Source: Mnemiopsis leidyi
Taxonomy: Eukaryota; Ctenophora; Tentaculata; Lobata; Bolinopsidae
DNA length: 50,147 bases
NCBI GenBank assembly: GCA_000226015.1
Contig: JH152658.1
Coordinates: 103,173-153,319 of the forward strand
Direction: 5' to 3'
The position numbers were made by a program, and so were the translations under genes. The notes beneath the pieces were generated by a model that saw only the letters and a program-made list of their open reading frames with translations, was not told the DNA's origin and did no database searches. This document shows, piece by piece, positions 1 to 13,500 of this stretch (position 1 is the first letter of the stretch; every line of letters begins with the position of its first letter).

Positions 1-1565
1 CCAGTCCTAGAGAAGTGCGCTAAGGGCATTTTCCTATGCAACCTTCTTCGGTCGACTCAGCCGAATGATCGGGAAACCGTGATTGAGGGTTAAATGAGTA
101 GCTGCCCATTGCAGCGAAGTCTCGGGCGATAAAAGTATGGTACACACTACCTTAACCGTCACTGGCGTGTATGTATAATTGTACATTCGGCCTCCTGTAA
201 TTGGCCGTTACACTTGTGTAACATGTGGCTGTTGGAGTGTCCGAATTAAAATAAGTATGAGATAAAAAAAATACTGACATCATATCTGTCATGTCGCGGT
301 TATACCCAAAAATTGTACCTCAAAGAATGCCAGACTGTTTAATCTCGACAATATCCGTCTCAAAATAACTATAAGCAGCTACTGTGATAATATCGGCCGT
401 AGAGTTAGAAAGAATAACCAATTTTATCGTAACTAATAGTAATGTGATAAATGAAATGTCAGCTGTAAAGATTTAAGGACCTGTACCTGTTTACAACCAG
501 GACTAAGATAAATTTATCGACGGTGCAGATATATATTATAACTAAGCAGTTTGTGATAACAATTTCAACTTAAATAGTAACAGCTGATCATTACTCAAGG
601 TCTAAAATATAAGGCGTTGATGTTTTGTCATAATTTCGGCGATACGTTATACGACGGAAGGCCATTAACTTACTTGCACGCAACACGACCAATGCAAAGG
701 CAAAGGAATAATAAAATCGTGCAGATAAATTGGCGCGGAACTCGTGCAAAGACTTGCTGGGCGTTGAATTCTGTACATGGGCGCATTTGACCTGAATTTA
801 TTTAGTTTATCATGTTGAGTGTTAACTGTTTACGCGCAATATTTGACATCACTGAGTGTAGTTGCGTTCGTGCTTGTTATGAGTTCAGTATTCTTTGGTA
901 CGACTATAGTTCCTATTACCTAACTTGATATTAATTGTCTGAATTATCTTTTATCAATTTGTATAACCATTGCATCTTGATAGTTGACAGTGAACCATAC
1001 AAGTTTTTAGCTGTCCGCACCTTTTGCTCGTTTTCCATCAAACGAAAATTTCAGCATCCGACCGCTTTTACGTTTATCATTATGCAATCCCATTTACCGA
1101 CAGTTCTTGTTTGACAAAGATCTACCGTCTGCGAGTTGAGCCGCAAATGCAGTCCAAGTAGCATCGCGCAATTGCACGTTTTGGACCAAGAAATTTCTTA
1201 AGCAAATAACTTTGCGTAGGAGCAAGCTTTCTAGCCTCGAAAGCTGCGTTCACGTGGTAACGAACGTCTTGCGGAGTTTAACAGGTGTTTGCCTTTGTTA
1301 CACCAGACACCATGAAATTTACCTACCTACCCACCCACCCCAAAATCCGACCACTTTAAACCATCTACTTTACTTTTTTGCCTTCGGCAAAAAAGAAGAG
1401 ATGGAAAAAATAGTTTAAATATATATTTCTTAAATTTCTTGTCTGACGTATAATGCTTAAATGGGTCATGAAGGCTATGATTCTATCGGCCCCTTTCTAC
1501 TGTATTTTGTCATTCCAATAAAATTTTCTTTATTTCAAATCAACACTTAAATTACTGACTATCAG
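1..1565 (+). other. Upstream UBR3 intron sequence
   Basis: No exon could be recognised to the left of 1566. Because the UBR box and N-terminal half of UBR3 are missing, this is presumably intron. It includes one copy of the dispersed repeat at about 965-1410. Confidence 0.45.
965..1410 (-). repeat. Dispersed repeat, copy 1 (inverted relative to copy 2)
   Basis: The reverse complement aligns over most of its length with 18820-19275. Shared blocks include GGTGTC-GGTG-ACAAAGGC, ACGCAAAGTTATTT-CTTAAG, AAGAAATTTCTTGGTC and CAAGAACTGTCGG-AAATGGG. One end has the hairpin TTTTTTGCC-TTC-GGCAAAAAA (1375-1395). It is probably a short mobile element or a fragment of one; the class is unknown. Confidence 0.6.
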
Positions 1566-4500
1566 GTGTGTGTGATGGCATTAGATAGTGATCTCTTCCT
1601 CACAACTCTATTGCAAAGATACAAACTCGATTCCTGGTTTCGGTTCGGAGACTTCGCCTCGACTACTCAACCGGCAGACAACGACGTGCAGCAGGTCTGT
1701 TTGGCGTATTGCAAGCTTGAATAGCTCAATTTATTTTGATAATGTATCAAGTATCAAGCTTTAAGTTCTGGATCTCGTTATAGCTCTATTTAGGACTAAG
1801 TTACAATTTTTTCACAAATTTCGTTTAAATGAAATTTTAACGGTTTTTTAAACAAAAACAGGCGCTAGTGGAGAGCATGCTGAACTTGATTCTGCAGTTG
1901 GTCTATCAGAGAATGTACATGGGACTGTCAGAAGAGAAGATGGTACATCTGGAGGTGGTCACCAAACTGACGATGGGAGACTTCACTCACTCTCAGCTCA
2001 CTGACAACCTCCCTGAAAAACCTGGCATTTCTGAACTCACAGGTGGGGCCTCACATCTGATCGGCTGTGTTCGATGCTTTATTGAGTGTAACTGTACCTC
2101 TTAGTTCGTCCACGAAGTCTAGGATCAAACAAATTGTTAGATATCGTGATATTGACGAACTTGATTGTGTTCCTGACGTCAGCTCGAAATTACTCTACGT
2201 CTTAATTACATTTTAAGGTCTATGAAATAGAGGTCCTGTTCAACTTGACTTCTCAATCTTTAGTTAAACTTTCGTCCTACAAATTTGGACAAATCACCCA
2301 CATCAGAATAATGAAGTGTACGTCTCAATCTGATAATCTTCGCAGAGTTGTTTGACGAAGTTCTGTCTAAAGTTTCTGACTACAAGCAGCCGACCAACGA
2401 GTCGGGCCAGCTGACGCAAGGTATCTACGCGCTGAAACCAGACCTGTGGAAGAGTGAGTTTCAGCCGCTGCATGTGATGCTGCGCGGAAGCTACAAACGG
2501 GGATATCAGCTCGCTATGGACAAGTACAAGGGATGGTATCAGTCACAAAACAAAACCAAAGTATGGGTTTTTATAACTTATTGTCTAATTGGTTCTAAAT
2601 CTAATTAAAACTATTGTGATCTCCGTTTAGAGTGAATGGTTAGATTTACCGTATGTGATCTACCTACCGTATGTTATAAAAACAACTATTCTCCAAACAG
2701 GTTCAAGGATTGTGGCCTCCCTTCAGAACCCCCCTAGCCCTGAACCCCCAGTGTAAACCTCTGTTCCGTGTCCTACACAGTCGAACCTTACACGCCATGC
2801 TCTTTACCGTGCTGTACAAAGCTATGAAGGAGACTGATACTGTTAATGACAACATGATCTATCTGACTTTCTATCTGGTAGATCTATGTATTGATGCTCC
2901 TGAAGACATCGCAACTCCCGTTCTTGAGAGAGGTGCTGTTGAATACTAAATCATGCCATTGATGCCTCACTGCAATTCGTGATGTTTTGTTTGTTCGTGA
3001 GTTTGCGCTTATACCAGAGGAAGTTTGCCAAATCAATATGACACAACTATGTCCTTACTTGCTGTTTGATCCAGGTAGTCTAAAGCCGGACATCACAGTC
3101 GCAGAACAAGAAGACGGAACAGTCCCCCAGGCTATCGTCAAGTGTATTCTCTTTTTGCAGGAACACAGAGATCTACCCACTCTCTACAAAGGTACGGCTA
3201 AATGTGACCAAATATTTCCACTCCATGCCACCTTATTTAAATGTTATAACTACCTGGACTGACTTTTAAAACTATCATCATGATCTCATTCAGTAACATT
3301 TATCGTAATATTTTATCAATTCGTTGCCATTGGTGAGAGAAAATGATAACTAATATGGTGGAAGTAACTCTGGAATGATCTTGTTTTTTAGGTAAAGCAG
3401 TTGAGCAGCGAGTGCAAGAGCTGTGTAGAAAGTTGATCAGTTCTCCTCACACTTTCATTATTAAACCTGACCAATACTCGTAAGTAAATTCTATCCTTCC
3501 CTCACAACGTGCTTCTCTTGGCCATAAGATTGAGATAAGATTGAGATAAGATTGAGATACGATCAATAAGTTGCTCCACATTACGGACGTGCTGGACCAG
3601 CTAGGCTGGAGGTCGAAACTTCCTTCTAGTATTTTCCTGTAAATATAGACCAGCTCAGTACCTTCCTTCTAGTATTTTCTTGTAGATATAGACCAGCTCA
3701 GTACCTTCCTTCTAGTATTGTCTTGTAAATATAGACCAGCTCAGTACCTTCCTTCTAGTATTTTCTTGTAAATATAGACCAGCTCAGTACCTTCCTTCTA
3801 GTACTTTCTTGTAGATATAGACCAGCTCAGTACCTTCCTTCTAGTACTTTCTTGTAAATATAGACCAGCTCAGTACCTTCCTTTTAGTATTTTCTTGTAA
3901 ATATAGACCAGCTCAGTAACTTCCTTCTAGTATTTTCTTGTAAATATAGACCAGCTCAGTACCCCTTACTCCTACAGTCTACAAGACGTGACGGAGGCCT
4001 TGTTACTGATGTGCAACAGCAGACTCCAGCCTCCTCTGTTCGCGCGGCTCTACAACGCTGCGAAACAGTTGTCCTTGACAACGGGGATTGGGACCGCCAT
4101 GTACGACAAAAAGACCCACATGTACCACATACAGCAGGTTTTGGAGCAGCTTCCTCCTCACAGGTATTTCCTTCTCTTTCAATTATTTACTTTCTATTTT
4201 AATTTCATCCAATTTTCTGTCTCTTTGATGAATTAGTTCGCTGTTGAATCTCAGTCTTGCCTCCTCCCCCAGGGTCCAGGCTCATGGTGTCTTCATAGAG
4301 GAGTTTTTAATCTGATTTCTTGACTTAGTATTGTCCTACAATCTTTTTCTCAGATACAAAATGATAAACCTTCTGATTTACTACCTGAGCACTTTGGTCA
4401 AGGAAGAGATCGCTACTTTGGACCAGATTTGTGCTGTGTACGTTCCTGAAGGCGTGGACCACACGGCTTTCTCCTCTATAATTAGGTAATTACTATCATT

Positions 4501-7500
4501 ATCTAATTATCTGATGGAATATTAATTAGTTATAAATGCTGATCACATAGATGACAGATTATCTTACCCCTGGTTTTGGTCTTGTGTTTATCAAGCCATT
4601 CGCTGTAATTGAATTAAATCGCTCCAAAATTTCCCTTGTCGCAAACTACACACCTCATAGCAAGGATAAATCCGAAAATCGGAAAACTGTATTCATGTAA
4701 TTTTCAATTGGATGCATATCATGAAGTCTTTAAAATAATGTGCTCTGTTGAGGCATGTTTAACCGTTAAAAGATGATCTGCCAAGCTCATTAACCAGACG
4801 TGCTTCATTTCAACCGTGATCGTACTGAAGAAATAAAATTGTGTCGCTGCTATCTAGACATGCTTGGTGAGTTGTTCAAATGAAAATGCGCTGACGTACA
4901 ATTTAAAAAACAATTTAAAAAGTCGACAATTTTATTATTTCTAGCAGGTTTTAGTTACATCAAGCTACAAAAAACTGGTTTCGTTTATACATGTTTTCGT
5001 TTATACATGTTCCGTTATAGATGTGCAAAAAAGTCGTAGAGAATAAAAGCTCGTGAATCGTGATGTAGATTTTTGCGCTGTGTCAATCTGAACTTAAAAC
5101 TTAAACCAAAAATGAACATGAACTCTCTTTGATTTGATGGTATTGATAACAGCTAAGATATACTTCATGGTATGGTAATGACTGCGACGTTCCAAAAAGT
5201 AGGCTTTTCCTTTTTAAACATCCATCATAAGAGCTAATAAGGTCAGTTTGTCGTAAAAACGGATAAAAAATTTGGTCTAGCAAAATATATGAACTGATCA
5301 CAAAATCACATGATCCACAAGACGCGACACGTACCGATGACATGATCCACAAGACGCGACACGTACCGTTTACATGATCTAACACCAGGTGTTACGACTG
5401 GATATTCCGAGTGAGAAAGCGACACTCGGACAGTTTGGAGAGTATGTTCGATATCAAGTACAAGTCAGATAGGATTGTGAAGAACGCTTATCAGTGCGTC
5501 ATGGGTAAGAGCGATAACAACTTTTTGTTTGCTCCTTTAGGGACGATAACAACTTTCTCTGTTTGCGCGAATAGGGACGATAACAACTCTCTGTTTGCGC
5601 GAATAGGGACAACAACAACTTTCTCTGTTTGCGCGAATAGACATGTCACGTTTTTGTCTGGATGTTTAGTTAACATTTGCATATCATGTCATTCATGTGA
5701 ACCTAAGTGTTGAGGAGTCAAATATTAACAGTTTCTATTTGATGTTGTAAAAGTAATCCTCTCTAATCTGTGTACAACCGACTGTTACAGTTTAAATACC
5801 ACGTGTATCGTATCCGTGTCTTGTTATCATACCTAATACTTACACTATGTTTAACTTGGCAGTGCTTATAACGCAGCTCTCTCTCTCGCATTGTATCCGG
5901 CAGAAAAGATAATGCCGTCATAACAAGTGTTTGGTCTTGTAAATGATAAATTTAATCGTCCATTTCTCATAACAATGAGGATGAAATGTTTCCGGGAAAG
6001 CAGTGCTGTATCCTTGGCAATTACCTGGAAACTGTTTTGATCAATATTTATTTGACTTTCGGACATTCTTGTCTTGGTACGTTGAGTGGTCAATGAAATT
6101 ATTTATGAAGGAGTAATTCTTTCTGATCTGTCAATTATTGGCCAAACGTCGTGCCAAACATCACAAAAATGTTGTTGAATTTAAAATATTTGTAGTATAA
6201 TCTATAATACTTGGTTGTAGTAGTAACAACCACATTCCTGCAGGAACCAGCCTGGTACAATGCATGTACGAGATACGAAAGAAACTGTCTCAGATAGATT
6301 TCTCTCAGAGTCCAGGGTCCAGTAACGCTTACACGACTCATAACGGTTTGTATCTTAACATCGCACTGTCTTGGCCGTTTTTATATCCGGATACGGATAA
6401 TCTGATTATAATCAGCTTAATTGAACAAATTGTTTGCAGTATCTGACTTACTATATAATTGGGCTTTAAGTGAAAGCTTCTATTACCACAAGTCGCAACA
6501 ATAGTCATGCGAGAAAAAATGATAGATATTCTAGTCTTACAGCCAACAGGCGTCAAAAATATTTAAAACGTTTCGCACAGACCTGATTTGAAGTACTATA
6601 TTTCTGAGCAGATTGATAAAGATATATAAAATTCTACAGGAGTGGAGGCTATTACAAAGATTCTAGAGAAATTATGTGAGCGGGACCAGAACAACGCCAA
6701 ATTGCTGCGATCGCTGGAGCGTGCTGACGCCAGCACTCCCGACCGCAGTACCAGTCCCTGCTCGACCAGTGAAGCGAAGCGCAAGCGCGCCAAGGAGCGA
6801 CAAGCCAAGCTGCTCCAGCAGTTTGCCAGCAAACAGCGAATATTCGAAGCCCAGATGGAAGCAGAAAATCTTGTCCCTTTTGCAGTAAGCTTTCCCATTG
6901 ACCTCTTACAATATAGATCATTGGAGATTTAGCTACGAAGATACCAATATCTCATTGTTTTTTATTTTCACCCGAATTTTTTACAGGAAGAAGAGCCGAG
7001 CGAGGCGAAACAATCGTACTCCTGTATAATTTGCAGTATCGACAGTGTCAACACCGAACTAAAACCAATCGCTACCTTCGTCCTCTGCCAGCCTGCCTCC
7101 CTTCTTCTTCACTGCACTGCCCCTCAAAGTGTACGTGATTTTCTTTTTCTTCACTGCAGTGTACTTCAAACTGTGCTTGCCCGCTATATGTTGGACTTTT
7201 TTTCCGGTTATCAAAATGTGCGCCAACAGAGTGCCATTGAATTAATGAAGTTGATGAAATATTTTAAAACAAATTGATACATCACAAAATACTTGTCGAG
7301 GTAGCAGTGACTATATATATAAAATCAATATTATGTAGAACTTGAATCGCTAATTCCGAATTGAATATAAATTTTAAGAAAGTAAGCAATTGCATCAATC
7401 AAGTTCAAAGTATTTCATTATAATTAGAAATATAGAAAAAGTCCCAAAATGTACTTTTACGACGTTTTTAAATTTATAATGGGACCTAGCTTGTAGTGCT

Positions 7501-10500
7501 AAGGTTCCGGCGTATTTCTCGGCTAATGTTGACCTGCCAAAGTTCCTTCGGAAAAGTTTCAGAAAAGTAGCTCCTTCGAGAAATATTGCCAGTTTATTTG
7601 TAGAATACACCAATATTCTAATGTATCTAATATCTCTCTTGACTGGTTGTCAGGTAAATCGCTGTGTTAAGATTCCAACTAAAGTAATACCAATCCCAAC
7701 AGGAGCGTGCAATAATGGACGAGCGGTTTGAGGACATCCCAACCTTACACTCCACTCTACACGACCACTACAACACTCTCAAGATGCTCTTCACCTCCGC
7801 CTCCACGTGGCAGGGCGTGGGGCAGCGCGCGCAGCCCGGTTTGCACGTGCAAAGTTGCTGTCATTATCTGCACGTGGAGTGTTATAAGACGTACAGTGAC
7901 AGTCAGAGAAGTAGGAGTTCCGATCCCCTTCATAACCCTCTTAAAGGTGAGATGATGTGCTTCTTATACTCAAGTTTGTTTAGTAGTGCAGGAATCCGTC
8001 ATAAGTTTACTGGAACCGACGATTTCGAGAAATATTTAAATAATTTTAAACCTTTTTCTAACTAAGACTAACTAACTAAACACGTGGACCTTGCACAGGA
8101 AAGGAATTGTCATGTCCGACATGTCGGCGGTTGTCCAACACAGTGCTCCCTCTCCCTCCTGAACCTTTCTTCAAACCTTACACACCTACCGAGGTTCGTA
8201 GTCCACACACCTTGCTTGGGAGTGTTTCTTTACTGGTACACGTTTACATTCCATTTGTTAAAGCAACTTATGCCTCAAAATTTTCAGGTGTCTCCATTTT
8301 TTGAACATTCTACCTACTTGTAGGAAACATGCCAAATATTTCAGATGGCCTACTTGTAGGAAACATGCCAAATATTTCAGGTTGAACATTCTACCTACTT
8401 GTAGGAAACATGCCAAATATTTCAGGTGAACATTCTACCTACTTGTAGGAAACATGCCAAATATTTCAGGTGAACATTCTACCTATTTGTAGGAAACATG
8501 CCAAATATTTCAGGTGAACATTCTACCTATTTGTAGGAAACATGCCAAATATTTCAGGTGAACATTCTACCTACTTGTAGGAAACATGCCAAATAATTCA
8601 GGTGAACATTCTACCTACTTGTAGGAAACATGCCAAATATGTCAGATGAACATTCTACCTACTGGTAAGAAACGTGCCAAATATTTCAGGTGAAAGTGCC
8701 AGTTTCCCCCGCAACTCAGATACCACTCCCCTTCACTCACTCCTGCCTGGACAAATCTTACCTTACCTCTAATCCACTTACTTGTCTGGGCTGCTCATCA
8801 CATAAACTACACGCTAAAATAAAACAGGTTATTTTACCTGGAATTGTTTTCTTAAAATACTTAACCAGATCTGTAACCTAACTGGTAAAGTAAAAGAAAA
8901 AATGATAAATATCTGAAGACCATATCTGTTATGTTTAAGGTGCCTGATTCCCGTGGCTATATTGCCAAATATTTCAGGTGATGCAGCAAGCGCCAATTGA
9001 TCTAGTTAACGCGACCATCTTGCAAGCCACTAAAACACCGTACTATTTGTCCGTGGAACAGTTCGTCAACTCATTGGAGGTACGAGTGTAGTGTGTACAG
9101 TGCTTAGTGTACTTCTTAGTGTTGAATTCCTTTGTAACTATCGAACTGTGCTCCGGACTTTTTCAGTTTGCTGTGTAACTTGACAATGAAGCTTATCTCG
9201 TGACACCCTCTAGTTCAAAAACATTTTTTTCACATTGAATACAAAAAGACGACACAGCGAAGACACAACGACGACACAAAGAACAACATAAAATTACAAA
9301 CGAACTTACATTTTCAGTATCAAAAGAACAACTGCAAATTACAAAAGTACTTATAACCTCAGGACTACTACAAGAAATACGTGGAACAGAAGTCAGTCTC
9401 CCAACAAGACATACTTGTCTTGTCGCTACACACCACCTTGCAATGTGAACTTATAGAGCGGAACAAAACCCTCCTTTCCGATCTAGAATGTTCCAGAAAA
9501 TATTGTACTGGTTAGTCAACACGGTTTTAGGACTGAATCCCTACCGGACTGAATCCCTAACGCTAAGTATAATTAGAATTTCTCTCTCACACACCCCACT
9601 CCCCAGGACGTCTAATCAGTGTTCTGGCAACACAATCCAGCATGTTGATCGAGTGTCACTCGAGCAATGACCTCCTGCTGGAGCTGATAGGCATGTTACA
9701 CAGCGGGGGTCCAGGTCCCAGCAAGTCCGGCAAGAAAGCAAGTTCCCGGTTACCGCTGGTCCTGCAGGAACCTTCCTGGATACTCCTCAAGTTTGTCCTC
9801 TTCTCCAAGTTGCAGAGCGACTGGGAAAAGTTAGTGAATTGTGTGTGGTGGTCAGTACGTTATCTGTTGAGATATGTTTTTGTATAAGATGGCCGGTAGT
9901 TGCTTAGCAACGTGATGTTCGTAGATTTAGATTAAGTAGCTAAGTAGGTATTCGTGGCACGGAATTTAAAGTATACACTATACATTCTAGTGTGCCTTTT
10001 TAGTGTGCCTGATAAGTTTTGGAAAAAAACTCAATACTAACAATCAAAATAAACAAAAATTCCGATGTGAACCTTAAAGCATTTGGCTAAAATCCAAGTT
10101 TTCCTCAGTTTTGTGACGGTGGTCAGACTGTTGTTTACACTGCAGACGATGCGAGCGTTACACTCTGTTGTAGCTAAGTTCTCTCAAGACGAGCAGCTTG
10201 CTTATTCCAGGAAGAACGTAGCGGAATGTGACGACTTCCAGGCTTTACTGGGTAATTACTTTCAGGCTTTACTGGGCAATTACGGTTTTGTGATATATAT
10301 ACAGATATCCCCGCGGCCTTGCGGGCGGTATTTTATATTGCAAGCGCATGCACACGCAATATTTTATTTCTGCTCGAGGGCGCAGATATCTCTGTGTTGC
10401 ACGGGGGGCCCACCAATCCCTCCGTGCTAGGTAGCTTCATAGGGGCCGGGGAAGTGTTTTTACTGCTAACATTTTTGTAGAGGTACGGACGAAAGATGCC

Positions 10501-13500
10501 GCCTGTACCTAGAATGTGTTAGCTACAATATAGTCTTGTGTTGAGGCTTTGCAGGATAACTCTTGCAAAGTGCGATAAGCAAGATACATTATCATATTTA
10601 ACGATACCCAGGATAACTCTTGTAAAGTGCGATAAGCAAGATACATTATCATATTTAACGATACCCAGGATAACTCTTGCAAAGTGCGATAAGCAAGATA
10701 CATTATCATATATAACGATACCCCTAGGGCCCTGTGCCACCAGCCATATCATAATATGTAAACTCGCCCTTATAACAGTTCACATTTAAAAGTACTACGT
10801 ACATTTTCTCCCAAGATCTTGAAATTTTATCGCGCTAAATGAGCAATGTTGTGAACTTTGATGTTGTGTCCCCTAAACAGCTAATTCTCGTTATTTAGTG
10901 TAGGGAACTAGACTACCTCCTTATAAGGTGTGACGTGTAGGAAACTAAACTACCTCCTTATAAGGTGTGACGTGTAGGGAACTAAACTACCTTCTTATAA
11001 GGTGTGACGTGTAGGGAACTAAACTACCTCCTTATAAGGTGTGACGTGTAGGGAACTAAACTACCTCCTTATAAGGTGTGACGTGTAGGGAACTAAACTA
11101 CCTCCTTATAAGGTGTGACGTGTAGGTAACTAAACTACCTCCTTATAAGGTGTGACATGTAGGGAACTATACTACCTCCTTATAAGGTGTGACATGTAGG
11201 GTACTAGACTACCTCCTTATAAGGTGTGACATGTAAGGAACTAGACTACCTCCTTACAAGGTGTGACGTGTAGGGAACCAAACAACCTCCTTACAAGGTG
11301 TGACGTGTAGGGAACTTAACTACCTTCTTATAAGGTGTGACGTGTAGGGAACTAAACTACCTCCTTATAAGGTGTGACGTGTAGGGAACTATCGAGACTA
11401 GGTGTGCACGCCACTGTGGGAGAGATGGACATAACTAGCTATGTGTGGAGCTTGCAGTCTATCGAGACTAACATTCAGGTCGGTAGTGGTACTTCTAGTT
11501 CCAGTTAGCTGTCGTAGTCAAATCAGGGACACTTTGGAGGATGTCCATGTCATCATCCCATGTAATTTATCTAGATTTCTTTATACACCGTTGATAAATC
11601 AAAACTACCGCCAACCAATAAGTTGACAAACTTCCCCCTCAGTCTCTGTGTCTGCCCCTACTTCGGGAGGCAGTGTTGCTAGGACACCACATGTACGAGA
11701 AGCCACTTCCGACCACACCCCCAACGTGCAGTGAGCTGCTCCATCTTGCTGCCTGGCTCGACCTGATCCCCTCTTCCAACGTCACTTCTTCTTCCTCCAC
11801 CGTCAAGTTTGTTTCATCTCTTGTCATCAAATATTCGGAAATCGGATATACTTTAAATCTTAAATATGCTGCTGAAAATTCGTTAAATGTTGGCGTGTTT
11901 TATGCTTACGTATCAGTTTCTACAAATTCAGCATACAATATTGGATAATAACCTGCTCCCTACTTACTACAGAGTACTCAACCTGCCACGTGACTTGTTA
12001 CTCAAGTTCAGCTGTGATCTTGTTGGACAATTACCTCTTCCTAGAGACATGCCTCATTCTCCATTATCGGGTATCTTTCTTTCATATTCCTTACTCGGGG
12101 TTATTATGATTGGGATAAAGTGGCGGGTTTAGGGTAATTTTTTCACATTTTTCGAAAACCATACTTTGTTTTATATTATTTTAGCCTTTGTATAAAGAAA
12201 AAAGTCGCGACTTGGCTGCTCTTTATCTAACCGTTTAGTCTCTTTTATTCAGACACTTCCAATAAAAATGAACCAACCCAAATAACACAGAGCCGCTGAT
12301 GCCGCTGGTACAAAACTGGGGACGTCCCAGACTACTGACCCTCCCTCGACTGTACGGGAAGTTGTACCTCCACTACCGACACGTCAAGTGTAGAGTGTGT
12401 AAAGGTAGGTCACGTGACTCAAGTGTAGAGTGTGTAAAGGTAGGTACACGTGACTCAAGTGTAGAGTGTGTAGGTCACGTGACTCAAGTGTAGAGTGTGT
12501 AGGTCACGTGACTCAAGTGTAGAGTGTGTAAAGGTAGGTCACGTGACTCAAATGTAGAGTGTGTAAAGGTAGGTCACGTGACTCAAGTGTATAGTGTGTA
12601 AAGGTAGGTCACGTGATTCAAGTGTAGAGTGTGTAAAGGTAGGTCACGTTACTCAAGTGTAGAGTGTGTAAAGGTAGGTCACGTGACTCAACTGTACTCT
12701 TACTCTTACTCTTACTCTTACTCTTACTCTTACTCTTACTCTTACTCTTACTCTTACTCTTACTCTTACTCTTACTCTTACTCTTACTCTTACTCTTACT
12801 CTTACTCTTACTCTTACTCTTACTCTTACTCTTACTCTTACTCTTACTCTTACTCTTACTCTTACTCTTACTCTTACTCTTACTCTTACTCTTACTCTTA
12901 GNNNNNNNNNNNNNNNNNNNNNNNNNNNNNNNNNNNNNNNNNNNNNNNNNNNNNNNNNNNNNNNNNNNNNNNNNNNNNNNNNNNNNNNNNNNNNNNNNNN
13001 NNNNNNNNNNNNNNNNNNNNNNNNNNNNNNNNNNNNNNNNNNNNNNNNNNNNNNNNNACTGTACTCTTACTCTTACTCTTATTCTTACTCTTACTCTTAC
13101 TCTTACTCTTACTCTTACTCTTACTCTTACTCTTACTCTTACTCTTACTCTTACTCTTACTCTTACTCTTACTCTTACTCTTACTCTTACTCTTACTCTT
13201 ACTCTTACTCTTACTCTTACTCTTACTCTTACTCTTACTCTTACTCTTAGTTAATTATAAACCTACTCCTATCTCTACCCCTAACTCTAACACTAACTTC
13301 AAATTTCAGGAGTGCCCCATGACCCAGCTCTGTGTCTGGTATGTGGACAGTTGGTTTGTGTGCGATCCCAATGTTGCCAGTGGCTTAACACTGGAGAATG
13401 CACCAAACACGCACAGAAGGTTTTTACCAAAACATTTTGTACAAACGAGTACTAGTATACGTATTACGTACATTTCTATATACGAGTGCGAGTCAACGTA

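Larger units (their letters stand above)
3018..5504 (+). other. RhoGAP-like module inside UBR3 (exons 5-9, symmetric phase 1-1)
   Basis: Exons 3018-3191, 3392-3479, 3978-4163, 4354-4485 and 5389-5504 total 696 nt (232 codons), starting and ending in phase 1. The block can therefore be added or removed without breaking the UBR3 frame. The protein reads like a RhoGAP fold, closest in feel to the OCRL/INPP5B and FAM13 types. It has [15 protein letters not shown] (first helix), [14 protein letters not shown] at the finger loop, [18 protein letters not shown] where GAPs have the LK-yL-ePL helix, [18 protein letters not shown], then [12 protein letters not shown] and [14 protein letters not shown] as the last helix. 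The finger Arg is replaced by Lys, so GAP activity is doubtful. The fold is inferred from motif spacing only. A same-strand nested gene is less likely because no start or stop is needed and all phases connect to UBR3. Confidence 0.6.

Noticed and set aside
2933..5388. A separate RhoGAP gene nested in a UBR3 intron on the same strand
   Set aside because: No independent start or stop is evident, and every splice phase links the exons to UBR3 on both sides. RNA data could still overturn this.
10509..10789. Overlapping repetitive open frames on both strands
   Set aside because: They come from three copies of a 57 bp repeat, whose length is a multiple of three.
12664..13254. Long open frame of Leu, Ser-Tyr and Thr-Leu repeats
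   Set aside because: It is only the (CTCTTA)n microsatellite and the N run read as codons.
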